Shown here: piece after piece, positions 33,410 to 40,720 of the stretch
Numbering within the stretch: position 1 is the stretch's first letter
Layout: every line of letters begins with the position of its first letter
The notes under the pieces: model-generated
Told to the model about the DNA's origin: nothing
Database searches by the model: none
Seen by the model: only the letters and a program-made list of their open reading frames with translations
Translations under genes and position numbers: made by a program
Origin: JBFIHF01 sp964411125
GTDB lineage: Bacteria; Myxococcota_A; Bradymonadia; Bradymonadales; Bradymonadaceae
NCBI GenBank assembly: GCA_964411125.1
Contig: CAYPJU010000014.1
Coordinates: 31,342-95,341 of the forward strand
Direction: 5' to 3'
DNA: 64,000 nucleotides

Positions 33410-34590
33410 TCGACGCAATTCCACCCGAGGTGCTCAAGGCGCTGATCGAGCTGGTCAAGATCACGCTCATCGTCTTCGTGTTCGTCATGGGGCTCGCGAG
33501 CCTGATGACGCTGCTCGGTGACCGCAAGCAGTCCGCTGCGATCCAGAACCGCGTCGGCCCGAACCGCGCGCGCCTGCCGTTCATCGACTCTCCGCTCATC
33601 GGCGTTCCGCACTTCATCGCGGACGGCATCAAGATGATCTTGAAGGAGAACACGGTCCCGAACGGGGCGAATCGCCGGCTGCATCTCATCGCTCCAGCCC
33701 TCGTCTTCATGCCCGCCCTCCTCGGCTGGGCGGCCGTCCCCTTCATGGACACGTACTGTACGGGCGAGCTTCAGATGGGGCCCGGCTACCGCGAGGTCTG
33801 TGTCGGTGGAGAGTGGAAGTATTACTTTCAGATCATGAACTTCAACGCCGGGCTGCTCTACGCGTTCGCGATCGCGTCGGTGTCGGTGTACGGCGCCGCC
33901 ATCGCAGGCTGGGCGTCCAACAACAACTTCAGCCTTCTGGGCGGCCTTCGCTCCTCGGCACAGATGATCTCGTACGAGGTCAGCATGGGGCTGAGCCTCG
34001 CCGGGATCATCATGATCTTCGGAACGCTCGACCTCAACGAGATGGTCCGTCAGCAGGGCTACCTCCTCGGCGGCTGGCTGCCGATGTGGGGCATCGTCGT
34101 TCAGCCGCTCGCGTTCTTCATGTTCTTCCTCGCCGGGATGGCGGAAACCAAGCGCGCGCCGTTCGACTTGCCCGAGGGTGAGTCCGAGATCGTGGCCGGG
34201 TACATCACCGAGTATTCCTCGATGAAGTTCGGCTCGATGCAGCTCGGCGAATACGTCGCGACCGTCTTCATGGCCGCACTGATCGCGGTGCTCTTCCTTG
34301 GTGGATGGCAGGCCTCGTTCCCGTTCCTGTGGAACGCGAACGCGGAAGGTCTGACGTTCCTCCCCTGGCTGACCGACTTCACGATTCCGCTGCCGTACTG
34401 GCTGCTGATCCTGATGCGTGTAATTTCGATGCTGACCAAGACCGTCATCCTGGTCTGGCTTCAGTTCATGATGCGTTGGACGCTTCCGCGATTCCGCTAC
34501 GACCAGGTGATGGTGCTCGGCTGGAAGATTCTTCTTCCGCTGAGCCTCGCCAACCTCGTGGTGACGGCATTCATCGTAGCGATTATCTGA
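33406..34590 (+). CDS. nuoH: NADH-quinone oxidoreductase subunit H
   Basis: The 394-residue membrane subunit of complex I connects the peripheral arm to the proton-pumping arm at the quinone site. It shows AAIQNRVGPNR near the N-terminus, ADGIKMILKE, and ETKRAPFDLPEGESEIVAGY in the loop facing quinone, with about eight transmembrane helices. A loop with Cys and Gly (about residues 110-135) is longer than in E. coli. It starts inside the nuoG stop, and nuoI follows seven bases after it. Confidence 0.95.
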   Translation: MIDAIPPEVLKALIELVKITLIVFVFVMGLASLMTLLGDRKQSAAIQNRVGPNRARLPFIDSPLIGVPHFIADGIKMILKENTVPNGANRRLHLIAPALVFMPALLGWAAVPFMDTYCTGELQMGPGYREVCVGGEWKYYFQIMNFNAGLLYAFAIASVSVYGAAIAGWASNNNFSLLGGLRSSAQMISYEVSMGLSLAGIIMIFGTLDLNEMVRQQGYLLGGWLPMWGIVVQPLAFFMFFLAGMAETKRAPFDLPEGESEIVAGYITEYSSMKFGSMQLGEYVATVFMAALIAVLFLGGWQASFPFLWNANAEGLTFLPWLTDFTIPLPYWLLILMRVISMLTKTVILVWLQFMMRWTLPRFRYDQVMVLGWKILLPLSLANLVVTAFIVAII

Positions 34591-34597
34591 GGAACCG

Positions 34598-35128
34598 ATG
34601 GGCAAAGTAGAAGTCAAACCGGTCGAACGAAAAGACCGCACGTTCTGGGAGCGCACCTACGTCCCCGAGATCGCCAAGGGTCTCGCCGTGACGATGGGGC
34701 AGTTCTTCAAGAACCTTCGCCCGAATCCGCGCAAGCGCGACACGTTCACGACCCAGTATCCCGAAGAGCAGCGGGTCTACTCGGAGCGCTACCGCGGTCT
34801 TCACCGTCTCATGCTGCGCGAGGATGGCCAGGTGCGCTGCGTCGCGTGCATGTGCTGCTCGACGATCTGCCCGGCGCGCTGCATTCACATCGAGGCCGCC
34901 GAGCACGACGACCCGGACATCGAGAAGTACCCGTCGGTCTTCGTCATCGACGAGCTCCGCTGCATCGTCTGCGGCCTCTGCGTCGAAGCGTGTCCGTGTG
35001 ATGCGATTCGAATGGACACCGGCATTCATATCCCGGTGTTCGGCGAGCGCGGTGAGGCGTTCCTCGACCGCGACCTCCTGATGGAGCTCGGTACGCTCTC
35101 CGTCGCCAAGCAGGGCGGCGAACGCTAA
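34598..35128 (+). CDS. nuoI: NADH-quinone oxidoreductase subunit I
   Basis: The 176-residue ferredoxin-type subunit carries clusters N6a and N6b. The two motifs are CVACMCCSTICPARC and CIVCGLCVEACPCDA. In the first motif the usual CxxCxxC is present with an extra Cys. The N-terminal amphipathic region and EERFRG-like RYRGLHRL segment are typical. It ends the nuoGHI block; no nuoJ-N follow. Confidence 0.94.
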   Translation: MGKVEVKPVERKDRTFWERTYVPEIAKGLAVTMGQFFKNLRPNPRKRDTFTTQYPEEQRVYSERYRGLHRLMLREDGQVRCVACMCCSTICPARCIHIEAAEHDDPDIEKYPSVFVIDELRCIVCGLCVEACPCDAIRMDTGIHIPVFGERGEAFLDRDLLMELGTLSVAKQGGER

Positions 35129-35148
35129 ACCCCTTCTTTCAAAGAATC

Positions 35149-36063
35149 ATGCGAAGAATCGAGGTCGGCCTCGCCGTGTTGCTGGTGGGTGCCGGGCTGC
35201 TGAGCCTCGCCCTGCAGCGGTGGGTATTCGTCGACCCGACCAATGAACGGGATTGGGCGGCAGCGGCCGAGTACGTGCTCCCCGAACTCGGGGATGACGA
35301 TGTCTTTCGTATCGAGCCCTGGTGGCAAGAAGCGGCGCTCACTCACTTCACTTCGGCAGGCTCACAGGCCGAGCGAACCCGGACTCCTCTGGTCGAGGAT
35401 CTATACCCCTACGACACGATCTGGATCGTGGCCGAGAACTCTCGCCTCGACGAAGGGATAGCCGCGATCCCGAAAGAGCTCCGGGGGAGCGTGGGCGATA
35501 CGAAGAGGTTCGGCTCGGTTTCGGTGGCGCCGGTCGAAGTCGTCGAAAATGTCGTGGAGTGGGAGATGCTCGAGAACCTGGACGAGGTCGAGGTCTCGCG
35601 GATCAAGGGGGATGCCGTCGAGAAGTGCGGCAACTGGAGTGTGTCTTCGCCCCGCTGGGACTGTGGGAGTCGCCAGCGCTGGCTCTACGTGGGCGAAGCG
35701 CTCCACGAAGTGGGTGACGAGCCACGCCGAACCATCTGGGCGCATCCGCTCGATGGCGGCAGGACGCTTCGCCTCGAGACCGAGGTCCCGGGGGGCGACC
35801 TTCTGCGCGTGCGCGCGAGCTTCGACCTGCGCGCGGCGAGGCTCCCGCGGACGGGTGAGGTGATGTTGAGGGTGTGGGTGGGGGACGAGCTCGTCGAGCA
35901 GCGGCTGATCGAGCACGACGACCATAGCTACGCGCCCGTCGACGTGGACATCTCCGACCACCAGCCTCCTGTCCCGCTCCGGATCGAGATCGAGCTGCGA
36001 GGGAGCATCAAGGACCGCTTCTTCTTCGTGAACGCCTGGAGCTTCGCCGCAACGCCGAATTGA
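35149..36063 (+). CDS. Membrane-anchored periplasmic protein of unknown function
   Basis: The 304-residue product has one N-terminal transmembrane segment (VGLAVLLVGAGLLSLAL) and then a soluble domain with no motif I can name. The first part (DWAAAAEYVLPELGDDDVF and DTIWIVAENS) resembles the periplasmic part of dolichyl-phosphate-mannose-type glycosyltransferases. The later part (residues about 190-300) reads like a beta-sandwich. It starts 20 bases after nuoI without a clear ribosome-binding site, and converges on an ExbD gene. Confidence 0.55.
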   Translation: MRRIEVGLAVLLVGAGLLSLALQRWVFVDPTNERDWAAAAEYVLPELGDDDVFRIEPWWQEAALTHFTSAGSQAERTRTPLVEDLYPYDTIWIVAENSRLDEGIAAIPKELRGSVGDTKRFGSVSVAPVEVVENVVEWEMLENLDEVEVSRIKGDAVEKCGNWSVSSPRWDCGSRQRWLYVGEALHEVGDEPRRTIWAHPLDGGRTLRLETEVPGGDLLRVRASFDLRAARLPRTGEVMLRVWVGDELVEQRLIEHDDHSYAPVDVDISDHQPPVPLRIEIELRGSIKDRFFFVNAWSFAATPN

Positions 36064-36071
36064 CCCGCCTG

Positions 36072-36653
36072 CTACAGCGCGAGGACGGGGTCGGGGAACA
36101 GTTCGGCATGGCCGGTTCCACCATCGCGGTACGACGCGGTCCAGAACTCGGCGTCGTCGGTGTACGCGTCCCGGGCGAGCCGAAATCTCGCGACGTCCAT
36201 CAACCGAACGATCACGGCGTACGGCACGTCGTCGGCGGCCTTGATCGTGACCGTGGTCTCGTGAGGGTGGGCTGCTTTCAGCGCCGCCAGCTCGTTGTAC
36301 AACGCCCGCCAGTCGTGCGCCGCGGCGGCGGCCTCAGGGTCGTCTACCGCCGCTATCTCGCGGGCGCACACCGTCGGGCCCGGCTCCGGGCAGCCGGGCA
36401 ACGGGCGCAGCACGCCCTCGCGCCCCGCGATGGTCAGCCCCGCCTCGTCCACCATCACCGTCAGCCCGAGCCCCTCGTCGGGCGGAGACTCGGACGAAGG
36501 CCCGGGCGCGAGCTTCGGCGTCGAGACGTTGACAACCCCCACCTTGAGAAACACGACGGAGAGCAGCAGAAGCGGGATCAGGATGACGACCATGTTCATG
36601 ATCGGCGCGAGGTTGAGTTCCGTGTCGGTCTCTGGACGGTTTCTGCGTGGCAT
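36072..36653 (-). CDS. ExbD/TolR-family protein lacking the membrane aspartate
   Basis: The 193-residue product starts at an ATG with AGGAGG upstream. It has a short cytoplasmic N-terminus, one transmembrane helix (about residues 20-40) and a periplasmic domain. In ExbD/TolR the start of the helix carries a proton-carrying Asp; here the stretch reads LAPIMNMVVILIPLLLLS with Asn at that place. The periplasmic part contains KAADDVPYAVIVRLMDVAR, the usual 'D..v.Y..vv.vmD' region. No ExbB/TolQ partner is nearby, so its energy-coupling role is uncertain. It is divergent from the kinase gene. Confidence 0.75.
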   Translation of the reverse strand: MPRRNRPETDTELNLAPIMNMVVILIPLLLLSVVFLKVGVVNVSTPKLAPGPSSESPPDEGLGLTVMVDEAGLTIAGREGVLRPLPGCPEPGPTVCAREIAAVDDPEAAAAAHDWRALYNELAALKAAHPHETTVTIKAADDVPYAVIVRLMDVARFRLARDAYTDDAEFWTASYRDGGTGHAELFPDPVLAL

Positions 36654-36762
36654 CGAGCCTCCTGGGGTTTCACGTTCTCCTGTTCCGACAACGGCAGCGT
36701 CAGGAAGTTCCGGGAGCGGCAGCAGCGTGGTGGCGGCGTTTGGGTCTACGCACGCGGAGTTG

Positions 36763-36791
36763 TTGCGCACCCGGGGGTGCTGGATTAGCCT
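36763..36791 (+). promoter_or_regulatory. Candidate promoter of the kinase gene
   Basis: TTGCGC (36763-36768) and TAGCCT (36786-36791) are 17 bases apart. The -10 box ends ten bases before the kinase ATG and no ribosome-binding site is present, which suggests a leaderless or nearly leaderless message. Confidence 0.4.
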
Positions 36792-36801
36792 TCACCGCAG
36801 C

Positions 36802-38262
36802 ATGACGGACCAGCCCCGAAAACTTGGGAAGTACACTCTCCAGCGCCACATCGCGACGGGCGGCATGGCCAAGATCTGGCTCGCGGAGCAGGCGGGGCCC
36901 GGCGGGTTCAACAAGGAGCTCGTGATCAAGCAAATCCTCCCGCACTTCGCGGACGACGCGCAGTTCACGACGATGTTCCTCGACGAGGCGCGGCTCGCCG
37001 CCCAACTTTCCCACCCGAAGATCGCCCAGATCTACGAGCTCGGCGAGATCGACGCACAGTACTTCATCGCGATGGAGTACATCCCGGGGATCGACCTCGA
37101 CGTACTCCTGCAAAAGTCGAACGACCGCGACGAGCCGATCCCGGTCACCATCGTGTGCAAAGTGATGATGGACGTCCTCGAGGCCCTCGACTACGCGCAC
37201 GAGTTCACCGACAAGAACGGCCGCCCCTTCAACCTCGTGCACCGCGACGTGTCGCCCCAGAACGTCCTGATCTCGAACGACGGCATCGTGAAGCTGTGCG
37301 ACTTCGGCGTTGCCAAAGCGGTCGCGAACCAGACGAAGACGCAGCCAGGGGCCGTGAAGGGGAAGTTCGCCTACATGGCGCCCGAGCAGATTCAGAACTC
37401 CCAGGCGATCGACCGCCGCGCGGACATCTTCGCGGCTGGCATCATGTTCTACGAGCTGCTGACGGGCACGAAGCCGTACGGCGACGAGCTCGCCGCGGTG
37501 AACAACATCATCGCCGGAACCCACGAAGACCCGCGGAGCATTCGGAGCGACGTCCCCGACGAGCTCGTCGCGATCATCGAGAAGGCGCTACAGAAGTCGC
37601 CCGATGCTCGCTACCCCGACGCGCACTCGATGCTGCGGGACATCGAGTCTTTCCTGCGGGAAGGGGGCGCCTACGTCGGCGACCGCGAGTTGTCCCGATA
37701 CGTTCGGACGATGCAGGGGTTGCCGGTCACCCGGCACAGTCAGCCGTCGGTCTCCGTCGAAGGGGAGATGGTCGACCCTCACGACGACACGGGTGAGCAG
37801 CCAGTGGCGAAGCGGTCCGAGACCGCGCAGGTCGCGGCTCCTGCGACCGCACCGAACGACGAGGTGGCCCCCGCGAAGAGCTTCGCGCCGCTCTACGCCG
37901 TCTTTGCCCTCGTCATCGTCGGCATCGTCGCGGCGCTCGCCTTCATCGCGCTCACGGTGCTCGCACCGCCCGACGAACCCGTTGACGAGCCGAAGAAACA
38001 GGTCGAACAACCGGTGGCGCAGCAGAAACCGAAGGCCAACCCGTCGCTCCTCAAAGCGAGCGGCGGGCGACAGGTCTTCATCCGCACCAAGCCGACCTCG
38101 GAGATCTACATGGACGGACAGCTCGTGGGGGACACGCCGTTCCAGGCATTTCTGATCCCGGGGCAGACGTACCACCTGGAATTTCGCGGTGAGGGGCGGT
38201 CGAAGAAGAAGCAGATCGTCATCACCGGAAAGGAAGAGTCACTTCCCGTCATCGAGTTTTGA
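36802..38262 (+). CDS. Serine/threonine protein kinase with C-terminal PEGA domain
   Basis: The 486-residue product has a Hanks-type kinase domain at about residues 8-285: GGMAKIW glycine loop, VIKQI with the ATP-binding Lys, HRDVSPQN catalytic loop, DFGVAK and MAPEQ. The HRDVSPxN version is common in myxobacterial kinases. A linker leads to one transmembrane helix (about residues 355-378), then a periplasmic Pro/Lys-rich stalk. A PEGA domain follows (about residues 425-475, with SEIYMDGQLVGDTPF). It is likely a membrane sensor kinase; the ligand is unknown. Its stop overlaps a convergent small gene by 24 bases. Confidence 0.9.
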   Translation: MTDQPRKLGKYTLQRHIATGGMAKIWLAEQAGPGGFNKELVIKQILPHFADDAQFTTMFLDEARLAAQLSHPKIAQIYELGEIDAQYFIAMEYIPGIDLDVLLQKSNDRDEPIPVTIVCKVMMDVLEALDYAHEFTDKNGRPFNLVHRDVSPQNVLISNDGIVKLCDFGVAKAVANQTKTQPGAVKGKFAYMAPEQIQNSQAIDRRADIFAAGIMFYELLTGTKPYGDELAAVNNIIAGTHEDPRSIRSDVPDELVAIIEKALQKSPDARYPDAHSMLRDIESFLREGGAYVGDRELSRYVRTMQGLPVTRHSQPSVSVEGEMVDPHDDTGEQPVAKRSETAQVAAPATAPNDEVAPAKSFAPLYAVFALVIVGIVAALAFIALTVLAPPDEPVDEPKKQVEQPVAQQKPKANPSLLKASGGRQVFIRTKPTSEIYMDGQLVGDTPFQAFLIPGQTYHLEFRGEGRSKKKQIVITGKEESLPVIEF

Positions 38263-38433
38263 TTTTTCCTCGATGATGACCGGCTCCGCCGCGCGCCTCT
38301 CCTCTTCCCATCGCGTCGTCAGCCCCAGGTAGGTAGCGGCCCCGCCGATCAGGACGATGGCGAGGAACCCCAGGATGTACCAACGCATCAGGTCGGCCGG
38401 GATTCCCTCTCTGTTGTTCTTTCTGGCAGGCAT
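38239..38433 (-). CDS. Small membrane protein
   Basis: The 64-residue product begins MPARKNNREG and has one transmembrane helix (WYILGFLAIVLIGGAATYLG) followed by a charged tail. The last codons overlap the 3' end of the convergent kinase gene by 24 bases. A TAGCAT box ends seven bases before the ATG and no Shine-Dalgarno is visible; a GTG six codons upstream is an alternative. I do not recognise the family. Confidence 0.5.
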   Translation of the reverse strand: MPARKNNREGIPADLMRWYILGFLAIVLIGGAATYLGLTTRWEEERRAAEPVIIEEKSKLDDGK

Positions 38434-38514
38434 CGCGCCGATGCTAGCCACGGTCCACTCGTTTTGAAAGGTCGGTGTGCTGCCTCGGTGGCAACGTGCC
38501 CGCGGTGAGTGGAA

Positions 38515-39366
38515 CTACCGGGTCCGTCCGTCCCACGCGTCCATCACGACGACCTGCTTGCGGTCGGCGAGGACCGAGCAGTAGCCGGCGAAGAGCTGCC
38601 CAGCGTGGTACTGGGTGTAGGGCGCATCGTCGGCGGTCGGAATGCGGACCCGCGAGTTCACCGGCGCGTCGTCGGCTCCAATCTCGTCGGGGCGATTCGG
38701 GTCGACCCAGAAGCTCGTGACCGCTCCACCCACGTAACTCATCACGCGCGCCGCCCCGTCTTTGCGGACCGTCTCGACCACCCCGACGTGGGTGTACCAG
38801 TCGTTGTTCCGCCCGTCGGAGTTCGCGTCGAACGTGTTGTGGAAGAAGACGGCGTCGCCCGGCAGGGGGGTCGTGTGTCCCGTCTTTCCCTGCTTCTTGC
38901 ACGTTCGCCAGAGAGCAGCGATGTCGGCCTGTGCGTCCGCCGGCAGCATCGCTCCATTGATCTCGAACGTCTTCCAGACGTAGAGGGCCGCCTGACGCGG
39001 CACGAACTGCCCGTCGATGTCGCTCCCCGTCGCGACCTCGCCGCGACCTCCAATCGCGAGGGTCGGGCGCGTACCTGTCCGCCCTCCCCGCTTCGTCTTC
39101 GCCTTTCGTGCCGTCCTGGAAGCATGCGCGGGGGGCTGGGCGTCCCATTCGTCGCGGCTGCTGTCGGCGACGACCGTCTCGCGGTCCGTGGGGTAGTCAC
39201 CCGGGTTCGCGGGGTCGAATTGCCGGTCCGCTGGCTCGGGCACGGTCGGGTCGCCCGCGAGCAGTGGCGAGCGGTAGACGTGGAACGGAGCACGCTCGGT
39301 GCTCGCGCATGCCGAGGTGGCGAGCGCGGCGAGAACGACGATGAGCGGTGTGGGCTGGAACTGCAT
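38515..39366 (-). CDS. CHAP/NlpC-like lipoprotein without an evident catalytic cysteine
   Basis: The 283-residue product has a lipoprotein signal (VLAALATSAC). The C-terminal domain (about residues 115-283) has the layout of CHAP/NlpC-P60 amidases: a helix with ALYVWKTF, then PLPGDAVFFHNTF, DWYTHVGVVE with the catalytic-type His, and MSYVGG. At the place where the catalytic Cys of these enzymes normally lies (before 'YV') the sequence is QAAL, so no nucleophile is evident. A peptidoglycan-related binding role is inferred. GGAGG precedes the ATG. It is divergent from the CapA-like gene. Confidence 0.65.
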   Translation of the reverse strand: MQFQPTPLIVVLAALATSACASTERAPFHVYRSPLLAGDPTVPEPADRQFDPANPGDYPTDRETVVADSSRDEWDAQPPAHASRTARKAKTKRGGRTGTRPTLAIGGRGEVATGSDIDGQFVPRQAALYVWKTFEINGAMLPADAQADIAALWRTCKKQGKTGHTTPLPGDAVFFHNTFDANSDGRNNDWYTHVGVVETVRKDGAARVMSYVGGAVTSFWVDPNRPDEIGADDAPVNSRVRIPTADDAPYTQYHAGQLFAGYCSVLADRKQVVVMDAWDGRTR

Positions 39367-39384
39367 GGGGCCTCCGTGGCGTCT

Positions 39385-39408
39385 GCACCTACATGTAGGA
39401 CAAGGTGC
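39385..39408. promoter_or_regulatory. Nested palindrome in a divergent intergenic region
   Basis: A 12-bp perfect palindrome, CCTACATGTAGG (39388-39399), is flanked by GCACCT at 39385-39390 and AGGTGC at 39403-39408. It lies 19 bases upstream of the CHAP-like lipoprotein start and about 80 bases upstream of the CapA-like gene, so it could be an operator for either. Confidence 0.35.
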
Positions 39409-39490
39409 GAACCCCAGTGTACGGGGCGCTCGGCGCTCGCCAATTTTTTCGAGGGGTGTGGATCGGACCGATGCGCTACCATCTGCGGCG

Positions 39491-40720
39491 ATGAAGCTCT
39501 TACCCGCATTGATAGTCGCCCTCTCCATGGTCGTCGCGTGTGGAGGATCGCAGAAGAAGGCCGATCCGAAGCCGACCGATCCCGCGCCTCGCGTCGAGCA
39601 AACGCGTCCCGCACCGCCCGATCCGGTCGAGGAACCTTCGGCGAACGCCGGTTTCACCGGGGATCCCTACCGACTCCTGGAGGAGCCGGAGAAGCGCGGC
39701 CCGCGTGACCTGGTGCTCGTCGCGGTGGGCGACGTCTCGCAGCCGACCACTCAGTGGGTGGAAGACACTACCAGGCTCGAGGAGAAAGTCTTCGACCCGA
39801 CGCGTCACCTGACCTCGTCGGGGGATCTGAACTTCATGAACCTCGAGAACCCGGTCACGCATCTACAACCCAATGCCAGGAAGACGTACGCGTTCACTTC
39901 GGACCCGCGTCGGCTGGATTGGTACTTCGGCGCCGGATTCAACATGTACAGCCTCGCGAACAACCACATCGCCGACGCGGGGCAACCAGGAATCGACGAG
40001 TCGATCGAGAACCTGAAGAAGTATGCGGAAAAGAACGGGATGCCGGTCTACTTCGCGGGTGCCGGGAGCACGCCCGAAGAAGGTCTAGCTCCGCTGATCT
40101 TCACGCCCGAGGGCAAAAATCTGAAGATCGCTTTCTTCTCACTCGGCTTCTCGAAGAGCGAGAACGTCGGGAAGTTCTGGGACGAGAACCTCGAAGCCGA
40201 GATCAAGAAGGCTCGCGAGATTGCGGACATCGTGATCGTCTCGTCCCATGCGGGAAAAGAGTACATCCACATCCCCGAGGACGACCTGAAAGAGCGGTAC
40301 CGGAACTGGGTGGACTGGGGAGTCGATCTGGTGATCGCGCATCACACGCACTGTATCCGGCCGATCGAGGCGTACAAGGGCGCCCTGATCTTCCATGGGC
40401 TGGGGAACTTCGTGTTCATGTCGCGGACGGTCCGCCACCGTAAGATGGGCGCGAAGCTGTACGGAATGTTGACCCGCATCGTGATTCGAGACGGCAAGGT
40501 GCACGGCGCCGAGATCGTGCCGACCTGGGTGAACAACTCCGACGACTGGAAGCTCGGCGACGAGGTGATGCCGAATGCGAACTTCGTCCCGCAAGTCCTG
40601 AAAGGGCCTTTCGCTGCGGCCTATTTCGAAGACCTCAACGGTTGGGCGGAGAAATCGGGCCTCACGCAGGTCGAAGTGCGTGACGGGGTGGGCTACGTGA
40701 CGGTGACGGCGCCCGAATGA
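39491..40720 (+). CDS. CapA-family lipoprotein (PGA_cap-type metallophosphatase fold)
   Basis: The 409-residue product has a lipoprotein signal (VALSMVVAC) and a Pro-rich linker. The CapA domain shows VAVGDVS, NFMNLENPV, LANNHIADAG, VIVSSHAGKEY, VIAHHTHCIRP and FHGLGNFVF, the metal-site motifs of the calcineurin-like CapA/PgsA group. Such proteins take part in poly-gamma-glutamate or other capsule synthesis or anchoring. A TACCAT box ends eight bases before the ATG. The stop overlaps the next gene, a shikimate-pathway fusion, by ATGA, which is an unexpected partnership. Confidence 0.82.
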   Translation: MKLLPALIVALSMVVACGGSQKKADPKPTDPAPRVEQTRPAPPDPVEEPSANAGFTGDPYRLLEEPEKRGPRDLVLVAVGDVSQPTTQWVEDTTRLEEKVFDPTRHLTSSGDLNFMNLENPVTHLQPNARKTYAFTSDPRRLDWYFGAGFNMYSLANNHIADAGQPGIDESIENLKKYAEKNGMPVYFAGAGSTPEEGLAPLIFTPEGKNLKIAFFSLGFSKSENVGKFWDENLEAEIKKAREIADIVIVSSHAGKEYIHIPEDDLKERYRNWVDWGVDLVIAHHTHCIRPIEAYKGALIFHGLGNFVFMSRTVRHRKMGAKLYGMLTRIVIRDGKVHGAEIVPTWVNNSDDWKLGDEVMPNANFVPQVLKGPFAAAYFEDLNGWAEKSGLTQVEVRDGVGYVTVTAPE

